From positions 1 to 64,000 of the forward strand of contig CAVRNI010000056.1 of assembly GCA_963722415.1 (NCBI GenBank): a stretch of DNA of 64,000 nucleotides. Reading direction: 5' to 3'. This DNA comes from JALOLG01 sp963722415. GTDB lineage: Bacteria; Actinomycetota; Acidimicrobiia; Acidimicrobiales; Ilumatobacteraceae. Of the stretch, positions 18,963 to 27,076 are shown piece after piece; position 1 is the stretch's first letter, and each line of letters starts with the position of its first letter. Under the pieces are notes generated by a model. The model had not been told where the DNA came from and did not search any database. It was given only the letters and a program-made list of their open reading frames with translations. Made by a program: the position numbers and the translations under genes.

Positions 18963-19187
18963 ATGGCGGTCTCCGACGACTCGAGTGTGCTGAACCGGGT
19001 GGTTCGGGGTGCCGTCGCCGGAGCGGTGGTCGGTGTGCTGATCGGTGTCGTCATCCACATCGCCAAGGGCGCCGCGGGCTGGCTCACCGGCTACGAGGTT
19101 GTCGGTGCGCTCGTGGGAATCGTGCTCGGTGGCCTGGTCGGCGCCTTCTACGGCGGCGCGCTCCACCTCCCTCGACCCAAGAGCTGA
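18963..19187 (+). CDS. Small glycine-zipper membrane protein
   Basis: 74 residues from ATG 18963, with two glycine-rich hydrophobic helices: AVAGAVVGVLIGVVIHIAKG and VVGALVGIVLGGLVGAFYGG. The G-x3-G spacing is the glycine-zipper pattern found in small envelope-stress and pore-forming proteins. A short acidic N-terminus (AVSDDSS) and a basic C-terminus (HLPRPKS) flank the helices. An in-frame GTG/ATG a few codons upstream is possible, but the operator lies just before. Its exact function is unknown; the regulon context suggests membrane stress. Confidence 0.7.
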   Translation: MAVSDDSSVLNRVVRGAVAGAVVGVLIGVVIHIAKGAAGWLTGYEVVGALVGIVLGGLVGAFYGGALHLPRPKS

Positions 19188-19234
19188 GCGACGACCCAAA
19201 ACCTGCGGTGCTCGATGACCGGCGATCAGCGACC

Positions 19235-20379
19235 TCAGCCCAACAGCCGCTCCGTGTACTCGGCAACCGACATCCCCGGCCGCCACGGAATCCACGCCAG
19301 GGTGACCTGATAGACGGCGGCGAGCGCGAGCGCGAGCTGGACCCGACGTGACGGGTCCGCCGGCACGATCATCAAGGCGCTGTGGCGAGGATCACGAGGC
19401 CTTGGCCGGTGGCGAGGTGCAACCCCAAGAACTGAGTGAGGAGAACGGCAAGCGGCGGAAGGATCGGGACGAGGAAAGCCGCCCGGCGCCGGGCGACGAG
19501 CAACACGGCGACCACGACGTAGACCGGCGTGATCGCCAACCGTTGGACCATCCATCCGATCTCACGAACAAGGGTCGTCAGGACTCCGCCCGGGAAGTCC
19601 AGGAACAGTGGATCGGCCCGTAGCGACGCGTAGGCACCGCCTGTGAAGCGCCATTCGAGGAACGCCCATCCGGCGAAGGCTGCGACGGTCGGGAACAAGA
19701 CGACGGCGAACGTGGCCGACACGGCGCCCGGCTCGCCGCGGTAGCGACGCCACGCCACGAGGGGCGCGGCGATTCCGAGGAGCACGGCGAAGATCGCCGT
19801 CGCCGGGTCACACATGGCGGCGACTCCCAGCGCCAACCCGCACTGGAACCCGCCCTCGGTGTCGCCGTCGACGGCGAAGCGCAGCAGCCCGGCGAGCGCG
19901 ACTGTGAACAGCGACATCCCCAGGAACGCCGCCAGGTCATGCGTCGACGAGAACAAGAACGCGGGCGTCGCACCCACCGAGAGCAGGAGGAGTGCCATCG
20001 GAACTGCCGGCACGCTCCGCTGGCGCATCCGCTCCCAGAGCACCTGCAGGATCACACCGGCGCACACCGCGCCCACGAAGCCGAGCATGACACCCCGCCA
20101 GGGAGCAATGACGCCAATGCGGTCGGCACGGGTGGGTAGGCCTGCGCCACCCACGTGAACTCGTCGGCGCCCCAGTCGACGAGTTCACCGGCGCGCTCGA
20201 GACGCAGTTCTCCGGGTCGCGATGCCGCGGATCCGCGACGATGACCAGAGGGCGTAGGGCTCCGCCAAGGCCAGACGCATCAGCCATCGCCGCGAGGCGG
20301 TCGCCGGCCAGCGCTCGCGGAGACCCGTGGTGGTCACGCTGACGGATGCGACCTCGAGCCGACCGATGGTCGCCGTCAC
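19235..20379 (-). CDS. Multi-pass membrane protein coupled to the GT2 gene (frameshifted)
   Basis: A hydrophobic protein of about 380 residues. The first part reads TTTGLRERWPATASRRWLMR, then ELVDWGADEFTWVAQAYPPV, PTALASLLPGG and the helices GVMLGFVGAVCAGVILQVLW, PMALLLLSVGATPAFLFS, LALGVAAMCDPATAIFAVLL and VVVAVLLVARRRAAFLVPI. It ends VTLAWIPWRPGMSVAEYTER. The pattern resembles GT-C/DUF2029-like glycosyltransferases or their membrane partners, but I see no decisive motif. Frame changes occur near 20225, 20085 and 19380. GTG 20379 overlaps the GT2 stop (GTGA), so the two are translationally coupled. It probably works with the glycosyltransferase in building or exporting a polysaccharide. Confidence 0.7.
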
Positions 20380-22270
20380 GCCGCCACCGGTTCGGTCAGT
20401 GAGGAATCCGCCGGATGCACGGTGCTCAGCCCGTGCACTGTCTTCTCCCAGTAGTGCGGCTTGCGAATGAGTTGCCAGACGGCCTTGTACGCCGCGAGCG
20501 AGTGCAGCAGCCAGTACAGCGGGTTGAGCAGGGCCCACACGGCAAGTCGGTAGCGGCGACGGCGGAAGGCGCCCATCATCGATACGTAGATCATCGCGCG
20601 TTGCCGATCATCAAGTTCACGAGGCTCGCCCACATCACCCAGCCCGGCAGATAGTCGGACAGCGTGTCGGGACTCGCCACGAGCGACCACACGAGGAGCG
20701 CGTACAGCGGCGGGGTGAAGAGGAACGACAGGGGTGTGCCGCCGATCAACAACGCGAACCCGCACGCCTGACGAAGGCCGATCGTGCGGGTCAGCACGAC
20801 CGGGTGGCGGAGGTGGACGAGCGCGGTCTGCAGATAGCCCTTGATCCACCGCGAACGTTGGCGAATGAAGTTCCCGTAGGCGCTGTTCGCCTCCTCGTAC
20901 GTGGTGGACCGGATGACACCGATCGTGCGCCCGAGCGCCGACGAGCGGATCCCGAGGTCGGCGTCCTCGGTGACATTGAACGGATCCCAACCACCGAGTT
21001 CCCGCAGGGCGCCGGTGCGGAAGTGGTTGGACGTGCCGCCGAGCGGGATCGGCAGGCGGAGGAAGTCGAGCCCGGGGAGCATGTAGTCGAACCAGTAGCT
21101 GTACTCCAGGGTGAACATCCGGGTCAGCGCGTTCTCCTCGGCGTTCCAGTAGTTGAGGGCCGCCTGGACGCACACGAGCGACTCGTCGCCGCGACGAAAG
21201 GCGACGATCGCCTTCTTCAGCTGATCGGGTTCGGGTCGGTCCTCGGCGTCGTAGATCACGAGGTACTCGCCGCGGGCGAAGAACAGGCCGACGTTGCAGG
21301 CCTTCGGTTTCGTCTGTGGGCTGGCCGGCCGGCACGACGCGAAGCGTGATCGTCGCCGGCGGGCGGGAGGCCTTGGCAGCCTCGATGGTCTCGAGGTCGT
21401 CCTCTTCGAGCAGCAGGATGATCTGCAGCTTGTCCTGCGGGTAGTCGAGCGCGGACAGGTTCGCGACGAGGCCGGCCACGATGTTGGCCTCCTTGTAGAC
21501 GGGTACGAGCACGGTGTAGACGGGCAGCCGTGGCCGGATCGAGCGCAGCAACGTCGGCGTCGCTGACACTGTCGACGTGTTCGAGCCGAGCTCCCACGAG
21601 ACAGACGACGAACTTGAACATCACGCTGGCCAGGAACCCGAAGCCGACAATGCTCGAGAGCACGATGAGCGTCGTGCGCGTTGCAAAGATCAGTCCTCCG
21701 ACGACGATTGCCAGCACGACGAGGACGATGGCGCGCTGCGGACGGCTGATCACGGAACGCGCCGACTGGTCCGCATCGCGGTTCCACAAGCCGAGGCACG
21801 CCTCGTCGATGATGCGACCTCGGAACGCGTGCAGCACCGCACCTTGAATGTCCCACTCTGTGGTCGCATTCACCTCGACGGGACCACCCAGTGCCGCTTC
21901 GAGCATCGCGATCGCGTGGCGTTCGGCGGCTCCGTGGAGGCCACCAGGGTCGGACCACCGTCGACGTGGCGCACCGGGAACCAGCCCTCCCCCACCAGGC
22001 GACTCGGTTCGAACCGCGTGACCAACTCGTGATCCCACGGCGTACGGCTGAGGTCGCAGAACGGCACCGACCACGCGGCCGCGAGGGCTCGGGCCAGGTC
22101 CGTACTTGCACCGTGCCGTCGGCGAGCAGGAGCGTCTCGACCTTGGAGCCGCTCTCGGCAGCCGCTGTCCGGGCATGACCGACCTGATCGACGGTGACCA
22201 GACCGGCCTCCAGCATCACATCGACCGCGTCGTGTGGGGGCGCATCGAGCGTCGGGGATCCCGTGCTCAT
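20376..22270 (-). CDS. GT2 glycosyltransferase with N-terminal T2SSE_N/MshEN domain (frameshifted)
   Basis: A membrane processive-type family 2 glycosyltransferase. The N-terminus (roughly residues 15-150) resembles the MshEN/T2SSE_N domain: DVMLEAGLVTVDQVGHARTA, LARALAAAWSVPFCDLS, then VGEGWFPVRHVDGG. Two helices follow (RAIVLVVLAIVVGGLIFATR and a second). The catalytic domain has VYTVLVPVYKEANIVAGLVA, YLVIYDAEDRPEPDQLKKAI (D-x-D), GGTSNHFRTGALRELGGWDP, VTEDADLGIR (TED) and RQRSRWIKGYLQT (Q-x-x-R-W). C-terminal helices complete it. Frame changes occur near 22100, 21890, 21560, 21320 and 20590. The domain combination occurs in bacterial c-di-GMP-responsive polysaccharide synthases; MshEN binds c-di-GMP in known examples. 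Substrate unknown. Confidence 0.85.
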
Positions 22271-22452
22271 GCGTGCAGTATCGCGTGCCCGGAGACCTCG
22301 CTCACGCGGAGCGATGTTTCTCGACCGCTCCCAGCGGCCGTCCTGCTCGCCGGTTCTGTGTCACGAGAAGCACGCGTGCTGTGTCATCACGGAGACGGAT
22401 CCCCTTCAGCCCGAGCGCGACGCTCGATCCGAGATCGAAGGAAGGGGTCATC

Positions 22453-23643
22453 ATGACCAAGCTCCGACACACACCGCAGCGCTCATCATCCACAACAGAC
22501 CAACAACCGGCTGGCGAACGATGGCGATCAGCACCGACGACACGACGGGCGGGCTGGTGGTGCATGGTGGCGATTTCGTTCGCCACATCCACGCTCATGT
22601 ACTCGACGGTCGACGCCGGCGCTGGCGCCGCGGCAAGTTGGACCGGTCGCGCCATGTCGTCCGATGGCAAGGCCGTCGTGGGCTGGAACTACAACGCGTC
22701 GACCGGTGCGCTGGCGGCGCACATCGTCGATGGTGACTCTACGGACCGTCGCTGCGCGTCGATGTGGATTCGGGCCTACGACGTCGCGGCAGATGTGTGG
22801 AGCACTTCGGACTTGAGGCAGGCGTGTGACACGTCGCAGGACGTATCCCTCGTGATCAACTCGCGGTTCCGCTCGACGATCGCCGTCACTGCGTGCACGG
22901 GGCTCGAACGGTGCGCCGCCACTCCGATCGGTCAGCAGTGCACGCCCGAGTTTCCCGTCCGGCTGCCGATCGCCACAGACACCGCCGATGAGGTGAAGTA
23001 CCTCAGCAAGATCATCATGTGCACGAACCATTCGGAATCGGCGACGACCATGAAGAACGGCACTGACGTCGTGTGGTCGATCAATACCCACACCGGATCG
23101 ATTCCGCTCGTGGAATTCTCCGAAGAGTCGTTGACGAACCAGGCCTTCAGGTTGATCCGGCCGGATCGTGGAACTCGACCGCTGTTGCTGCCAGGCGCCA
23201 CTGCGACGATCTTCGCAGCGGCGTCGACCATCCGCGGAGATCTCGAGCGCGCCCTCAGCGTTGCCCTGGTTCCGGTTGACACCGTCGTCGACGAACTCGT
23301 GAGTGCGGGGATCAGCGCGACGAGTCTGCTGAAGCGCGACTCGAAGGGATGGTTCGCCTTTTCGAAATGCGCCGTCGCGTTGTGGACGACTGCGACAAGT
23401 TACGACGATGTCCTCGAGCCTGATGATGTCGCCGACCTGATGCTGTCCAGCGTCCAGATCGTCGGCGGCACGCTCGGGTGCTCGTCGGCGTTGACCGCAG
23501 CGCTGAGCGAGCATGGCGGCGCCTGGCCGGACAGCGTGACGATCAATCGGCTGCAGACAGTCTTCGACAGCGCAGCCTGGACGTCGAGATGGCGAACCAT
23601 GCTCAAGACCTTGTCGCTCGCAGTGCGGCTTGGCCCAGGCTGA
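22453..23643 (+). CDS. Secreted or membrane-anchored hypothetical protein
   Basis: 396 residues, intact. The basic, polar first 35 residues are followed by one hydrophobic segment (WCMVAISFATSTLMYSTV) ending near DAGAGAAA, likely a signal or anchor. The mature part begins SWTGRAMSSDGKAVVGWNYN and has paired cysteines (CASMWIRAYD, QACDTS, VTACTGLERCAATPIGQQC), suggesting disulfides outside the membrane. I do not recognise the family. Codon use is visibly less GC-rich than in neighbours. ATG 22453 follows a strong GAAGGAAGGGG ribosome site. It opens the indel-free block that runs to tRNA-Ala and may be transferred cargo. Confidence 0.75.
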   Translation: MTKLRHTPQRSSSTTDQQPAGERWRSAPTTRRAGWWCMVAISFATSTLMYSTVDAGAGAAASWTGRAMSSDGKAVVGWNYNASTGALAAHIVDGDSTDRRCASMWIRAYDVAADVWSTSDLRQACDTSQDVSLVINSRFRSTIAVTACTGLERCAATPIGQQCTPEFPVRLPIATDTADEVKYLSKIIMCTNHSESATTMKNGTDVVWSINTHTGSIPLVEFSEESLTNQAFRLIRPDRGTRPLLLPGATATIFAAASTIRGDLERALSVALVPVDTVVDELVSAGISATSLLKRDSKGWFAFSKCAVALWTTATSYDDVLEPDDVADLMLSSVQIVGGTLGCSSALTAALSEHGGAWPDSVTINRLQTVFDSAAWTSRWRTMLKTLSLAVRLGPG

Positions 23644-23936
23644 TCGACTGGCCGGGCAGAAGCCTCGGCTTGCCGAGCCGACGGACGGTTGCTGACGACG
23701 GCAGAGGACCCGAAGTGCGCGTCGTGTACGGCTTGACCGCACCCAACCCCGCGACGACACTGCCGTAGCGAGCGGGGATACCGGCACCTATCGGATGCCC
23801 CAACCGGGCTCTAGTCGCGCTGTATTGGACGGCGCGATTCGGAAATCGCGACCCACCGCCGGGCCGTTTGAAGACGCCGACGACCGAGGTCGGCAAGGTC
23901 GATCCGCGCCGTCGTCTATGTTCCTCTGCGACGCCC
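23644..23936. other. Intergenic region before the AraC gene
   Basis: About 290 bases with no convincing coding frame. A small hairpin CTCGGC-TT-GCCGAG at 23664-23677, 20 bases after the secreted-protein stop, could be a weak terminator but lacks a T-run. The right end carries the inverted AraC-type site described at 23937. Confidence 0.4.
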
Positions 23937-23952
23937 TTGCCCGTTGGCGACA
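23937..23952 (-). promoter_or_regulatory. AraC-type half-site, inverted copy upstream of its own gene
   Basis: On the minus strand this reads TGTCGCCAACGGGCAA, 14 of 16 positions agreeing with the TGTCGCCAAAYGRCAA repeats at 25127-25163. It ends 14 bases before ATG 23966, over the ribosome-binding region, so binding would repress the regulator's own gene. A much weaker partner may lie at 23917-23932. Confidence 0.5.
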
Positions 23953-23965
23953 GAGGAGCTGGGAG

Positions 23966-25003
23966 ATGTCGATGGTCGCTATGGTGCGCGTGCAGGCGGT
24001 GCGGGGCTATCGAGAGTTGGTCACCGAGTTAGGGGGTGACCCTGCGCGTTTGCTGCGGGCAGCGAAGATCAAGGGCGCGGCGTTCGATCAGCCCGCCTCG
24101 TTCATCAGTTTCGGGGCGGTCGTCGAATTGTTGGAGCGCTCTGCCCAGGAGCTCACATGCGCCGACTTTGGTCTCCGTTTGGCTGCCCGTCAGGACATCG
24201 GGATCCTCGGTCCGCTGGCGGTGGCGATGCGCTATTCGGCGACGGTGGGGCAGGCGATGCGCTGCGCCTCGAAGTACATCTACGTGCACAACGCTGCAAT
24301 CGGTTTCTCCGTGCGCGCGGATGAAGGGGACGACCGAGCGCTGTTCACCTTCGAAGTCCTTTCCGAACATGGACCTCACTGCGCCCAGATGATCGAGCAC
24401 GGTGTCGGCATCACCTGGCGCATCGTGAGCATGCTGTCCGCCGGGCGGAGTCACCTGAACCGGGTCTGGTTGCCGCATCCCGCAGTGGCCTCGCGGGCCA
24501 CCTACCGTGGCCACCTGCGTGCGCCGGTGGAGTTCAACGCACCGCTGACGGGACTGGCGATCGATCGGACCGATCTCGACCTGTCGCTGGGTGAGCACAA
24601 CGAGGAACTGCATGCGCTGGCCGTCGACTACCTGAACGTCCGGTTCCCTGCACGGCGCACGTCACTTCCGGTCCAGGTCCGCATGGTGATCGAGCAGTTG
24701 CTCGGCACCGGAGCGTGCGGCTACGCCGAAGTGGCCGACGCCCTGTCGATGCACCCGCGCACCCTGCAACGGCGTCTGCGCGAAGCGGGCACCACGTTCG
24801 AAGACATCAAGGACGAAGCCCGACGGGATCTGGCCCTCCGTTATCTGGCGCATCCAGAAGTGCCCCTCACGCAGGTCACCGCCCTGCTCGACTACCGCGA
24901 GCAGTCGGCGCTGACCAGAAGTTGCCAGCGCTGGTTCGCGACGACTCCCCGTGCACTGCGGGCCAGCCTCTCGTCCGGCACAGCGCCCGTCGCGTTGGCA
25001 TAG
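23966..25003 (+). CDS. AraC-family transcription regulator (Arabinose_bd-type sensor domain)
   Basis: 345 residues from ATG 23966, intact. The N-terminal ligand domain of the PF12625 type spans about residues 20-210 (VRGYRELVTELGGDPARLLR, then DFGLRLAARQDIGILGPLAV). The C-terminal AraC HTH has helix 1 GYAEVADALSMHPRTLQRRL-R and the second HTH VPLTQVTALLDYREQSALTR with the family-typical R-x-F-W-x-x-T-P-R-A end (RWFATTPRALRASL). A GAGGAGCTGGGAG ribosome site precedes the ATG. The relatives OruR, MmsR and VirS respond to small metabolites or stress and usually control a neighbouring catabolic gene. Here the neighbour is the oxygenase at 25293, whose upstream region bears two matching direct repeats. 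Confidence 0.92.
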   Translation: MSMVAMVRVQAVRGYRELVTELGGDPARLLRAAKIKGAAFDQPASFISFGAVVELLERSAQELTCADFGLRLAARQDIGILGPLAVAMRYSATVGQAMRCASKYIYVHNAAIGFSVRADEGDDRALFTFEVLSEHGPHCAQMIEHGVGITWRIVSMLSAGRSHLNRVWLPHPAVASRATYRGHLRAPVEFNAPLTGLAIDRTDLDLSLGEHNEELHALAVDYLNVRFPARRTSLPVQVRMVIEQLLGTGACGYAEVADALSMHPRTLQRRLREAGTTFEDIKDEARRDLALRYLAHPEVPLTQVTALLDYREQSALTRSCQRWFATTPRALRASLSSGTAPVALA

Positions 25004-25126
25004 GAGCGGCGCGCCACCGCCGGTACCCACTGCTTTCATTCGGTGGCGGCCCGTGTAGCGAGACCCGGCGGGACCGCTGAGTTCACGCGGTTCGACCCGA
25101 CGTCGGCCACCTCTTTCGGCAATCCA

Positions 25127-25163
25127 TGTCGCCAAATGGCAAATAGCTGTCGCCAAACGACAA
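25127..25163 (+). promoter_or_regulatory. Two direct repeats 21 bp apart, probable AraC operator
   Basis: TGTCGCCAAATGGCAA at 25127-25142 and TGTCGCCAAACGACAA at 25148-25163 differ at two of 16 positions and are spaced exactly 21 bases, two helical turns. Head-to-tail half-sites at this spacing are how AraC-family dimers bind activated promoters. The site is about 130 bases before the oxygenase ATG. Confidence 0.65.
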
Positions 25164-25292
25164 GACCCGGGCAGTGCGGCTCCGCATCATGCCTGGAGGC
25201 GAGACATGGCATCCAGCCAGCGCAAGGAAACCGGGGCGATGAGGTGGCGAAGTGAGAACGATTGATGTCGCGACACGGTGGTCGAGGACCGC

Positions 25293-26213
25293 ATGACTGC
25301 CCTCCTCGTCGATCCGCGGCTCCCCGCAAGCGAGTTGCGTAAGCACATCTACGAGGGCGACATCGTCGTGCTGTCTCACCTCGCCGAGGTCACGGATCTG
25401 GTGGTTCATGCCCGGGAGCGTCTCGAGGAGCTATTTGGTCCCCATGATCCCCGCAGGGTGCACGACCACCACAGCCCGGAAGAACTCGCGCCACTGCTCG
25501 GAAGCTGGAAACCGAGGTTCATCCACGATCCCGTGTCCAAGCAGCTAGTGACAGAAGTGATCAAAGCGATCGGGTTCTCTGATTCCACTCACTTTGACGT
25601 CCCCAAGCCACGGACTGCGTTTCCCATCGGGCATCTGACTACCGGGGTCGCCTTCGCATTCCCATGGCATCGGGACACCTGGTACTCCGCCCCCAAACAG
25701 CAGATCAACTGGTGGCTGCCGATCTACGAGATTACTGCCGACAACGCGATGATGTTCGATCTCGAGTACTTCGGTCGGCCGATCGTCAACACCTCGAGAG
25801 AATTCGACTACTACGCGATCAACGAGGCTCGTCGACACACCGCGACACAGGTGAAGCGGGAACTGCAGGCCCGGCCCGAAGCGGTCGGCCACGAACCCGC
25901 GAATCCGTTCATAGTTCTCGGCCAGCCCGGCTCGGTGATGCTGTTCTCGGGGGCCCACCTCCACGCTTCGGTGCCGAACGCGACTGCGGAGACTCGTTAC
26001 AGCATCGACTTTCGAACTGTTGACAGCGATGATGTGGAAGCAGACGTCGGTGCCGAGCTGGTCGACAGCGACTGTACCGGAACTGCACTTCGCGACTTCG
26101 TCGGCGTAGCCGATGGCCGAGCGTTCGACGAGAACTTGGTCCAGCGCCTTTACGGACGACCACCCGAGGGAAGTACCCTGGTCTTCGCGCCTCCCGGCGA
26201 ACTCGGTTGCTGA
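25293..26213 (+). CDS. Phytanoyl-CoA-dioxygenase-like Fe(II)/2-oxoglutarate oxygenase
   Basis: 306 residues, intact. The facial triad is visible: FPWHRDTWYS supplies the H-x-D pair (HRD), and SGAHLHASVPN supplies the distal His. The 2-oxoglutarate-binding Arg is probably in TRYSIDFRTVD. The middle region, NWWLPIYEITADNAMMFDLE, fits the jelly-roll core of this family. ATG 25293 follows a GAGG site at five bases; GTG 25278 is an alternative. The substrate cannot be read from sequence; relatives hydroxylate lipids, amino acids or secondary metabolites. It is the last gene before the tRNA-Ala side and is probably activated by the AraC protein upstream. Confidence 0.85.
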   Translation: MTALLVDPRLPASELRKHIYEGDIVVLSHLAEVTDLVVHARERLEELFGPHDPRRVHDHHSPEELAPLLGSWKPRFIHDPVSKQLVTEVIKAIGFSDSTHFDVPKPRTAFPIGHLTTGVAFAFPWHRDTWYSAPKQQINWWLPIYEITADNAMMFDLEYFGRPIVNTSREFDYYAINEARRHTATQVKRELQARPEAVGHEPANPFIVLGQPGSVMLFSGAHLHASVPNATAETRYSIDFRTVDSDDVEADVGAELVDSDCTGTALRDFVGVADGRAFDENLVQRLYGRPPEGSTLVFAPPGELGC

Positions 26214-26281
26214 TCAACGCAAGGGTCCTGGGTGCCGTTGATGGTCCATCGCCCTGCTCGCCGCGCACGAGTGTGTCGAGA

Positions 26282-26467
26282 TCATCTACCTCGATCTCGG
26301 CTCAGTCCTTCCGGCGCGGTGTCCGATTCCAGCATGCGGTAATCCCAGGCCACCGCGTCCAGCATCGCCGATGTCCGGGCGGTATCGCTTTGCGTCGTCG
26401 CCCTTCGTAGGGTCTCGTCGAACTCCCTGCGATCGATCAGGAAGGCGGCGGTCCGAGATCGCCGGAT
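26282..26467 (-). pseudogene. Possible 3' remnant of a gene
   Basis: In the 380-base gap between the oxygenase and tRNA-Ala, one minus-strand frame has protein-like content over 61 codons (AAFLIDRREFDETLRRATTQ, then SAMLDAVAWDYRMLESD) and ends in TGA at 26282. There is no start codon at its head, and a stop precedes it at 26468-26470. It may be the tail of a gene truncated when the island was assembled. No family recognised. The rest of the gap shows nothing I can call. Confidence 0.25.
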
Positions 26468-26594
26468 CTAGAGCGCTCGTGCCAGGCAGACGTGTGCCCA
26501 CCCTGCGGCGGGTCGCGGAGACACTGAACCACCCCGGGTTGCGTGACTGCTGACGTTGGTCCCAACGTTGCCGATCTCTCGACAGATCACACGG

Positions 26595-26667
26595 TGGAGC
26601 TGAGGGGAATTGAACCCCTGACCTCTTCCATGCCATGGAAGCGCTCTGCCAACTGAGCTACAGCCCC
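26595..26667 (-). tRNA. tRNA-Ala (anticodon GGC)
   Basis: A complete cloverleaf on the minus strand. The acceptor stem GGGGCTG pairs with CAGCTCC (one G-T), the D arm is AGCTCAGTTGGCAGAGC, the anticodon arm is CTTCC-ATGGCAT-GGAAG giving anticodon GGC, and the T arm is AGGGGTTCAATTCCCCT with discriminator A. CCA is not encoded. Its 3' end faces the 22.4-26.5 kb block, the usual side for integrating elements. Confidence 0.97.
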
Positions 26668-26716
26668 GAATGGGGACAACGAACGATACCGATCACGTCC
26701 GCGTCCCGGCAACGGA

Positions 26717-27076
26717 TCAGGTTCGCCAGTCTATGTTCGGCACGTCGCGGTAGAGGCGCTCGATCTCGTAGAACTGGCGGATCTCCGAGAGGAACACGTG
26801 CACGACCACGTCCCCGTAGTCGATGAGCACCCACTGGTGCTCGCTGCCGCCCTCGACCCACCGCGGCGACCGGCCGGTCGCCTCGCGCGACCGCTTCTCG
26901 ATCTCGTCGACGAGCGCCCGCACGAGCCGCCGGTTGGAGGCGCTCACCAGCACGAAGTACTCGGTGATCGCCAGCACGTCGCCGACCTCGAGCACCAGGA
27001 CATCGACACCGTGTTCGTCGTCGGCGATGCGAGCCACGACACGGGCCAGTTCGAGCGCTTCGAGGTCGGTCGTCAC
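26717..27076 (-). CDS. rsfS: Ribosome silencing factor RsfS (YbeB/RsfA)
   Basis: 119 residues. RsfS binds ribosomal protein uL14 and blocks subunit joining in starvation. Family marks are ITEYFVLVSASNRRLVRALV, SPRWVEGGSEHQWVLIDYGD (the WVLIDYGDVVVH core) and EIRQFYEIERLYRDVP. GTG 27076 overlaps the stop of the LytR_C gene (GTGA), placing rsfS as the last gene of nadD - LytR_C - rsfS, the common actinobacterial order. tRNA-Ala lies 49 bases downstream. Confidence 0.95.
   Translation of the reverse strand: MTTDLEALELARVVARIADDEHGVDVLVLEVGDVLAITEYFVLVSASNRRLVRALVDEIEKRSREATGRSPRWVEGGSEHQWVLIDYGDVVVHVFLSEIRQFYEIERLYRDVPNIDWRT

Noticed and set aside
19340..19360. ACCCGACGTGACGGGT as an eighth operator copy
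   Set aside because: Different spacing from the 15-base consensus, and it lies inside the coding region of the membrane protein.
22271..22452. Left attachment site of the putative island (copy of the tRNA-Ala 3' end)
   Set aside because: I looked for the tRNA 3' sequence on the left border and found no convincing match.
23664..23677. Hairpin after the secreted-protein gene as a terminator
   Set aside because: Only a 6-bp stem with a 2-base loop and no T tract; kept as a note, not called.
26286..26636. Minus-strand ORF beginning MAWKRSGVQFPSAPP
   Set aside because: Its start lies inside tRNA-Ala; this N-terminus is the well-known artefact of translating a tRNA gene.
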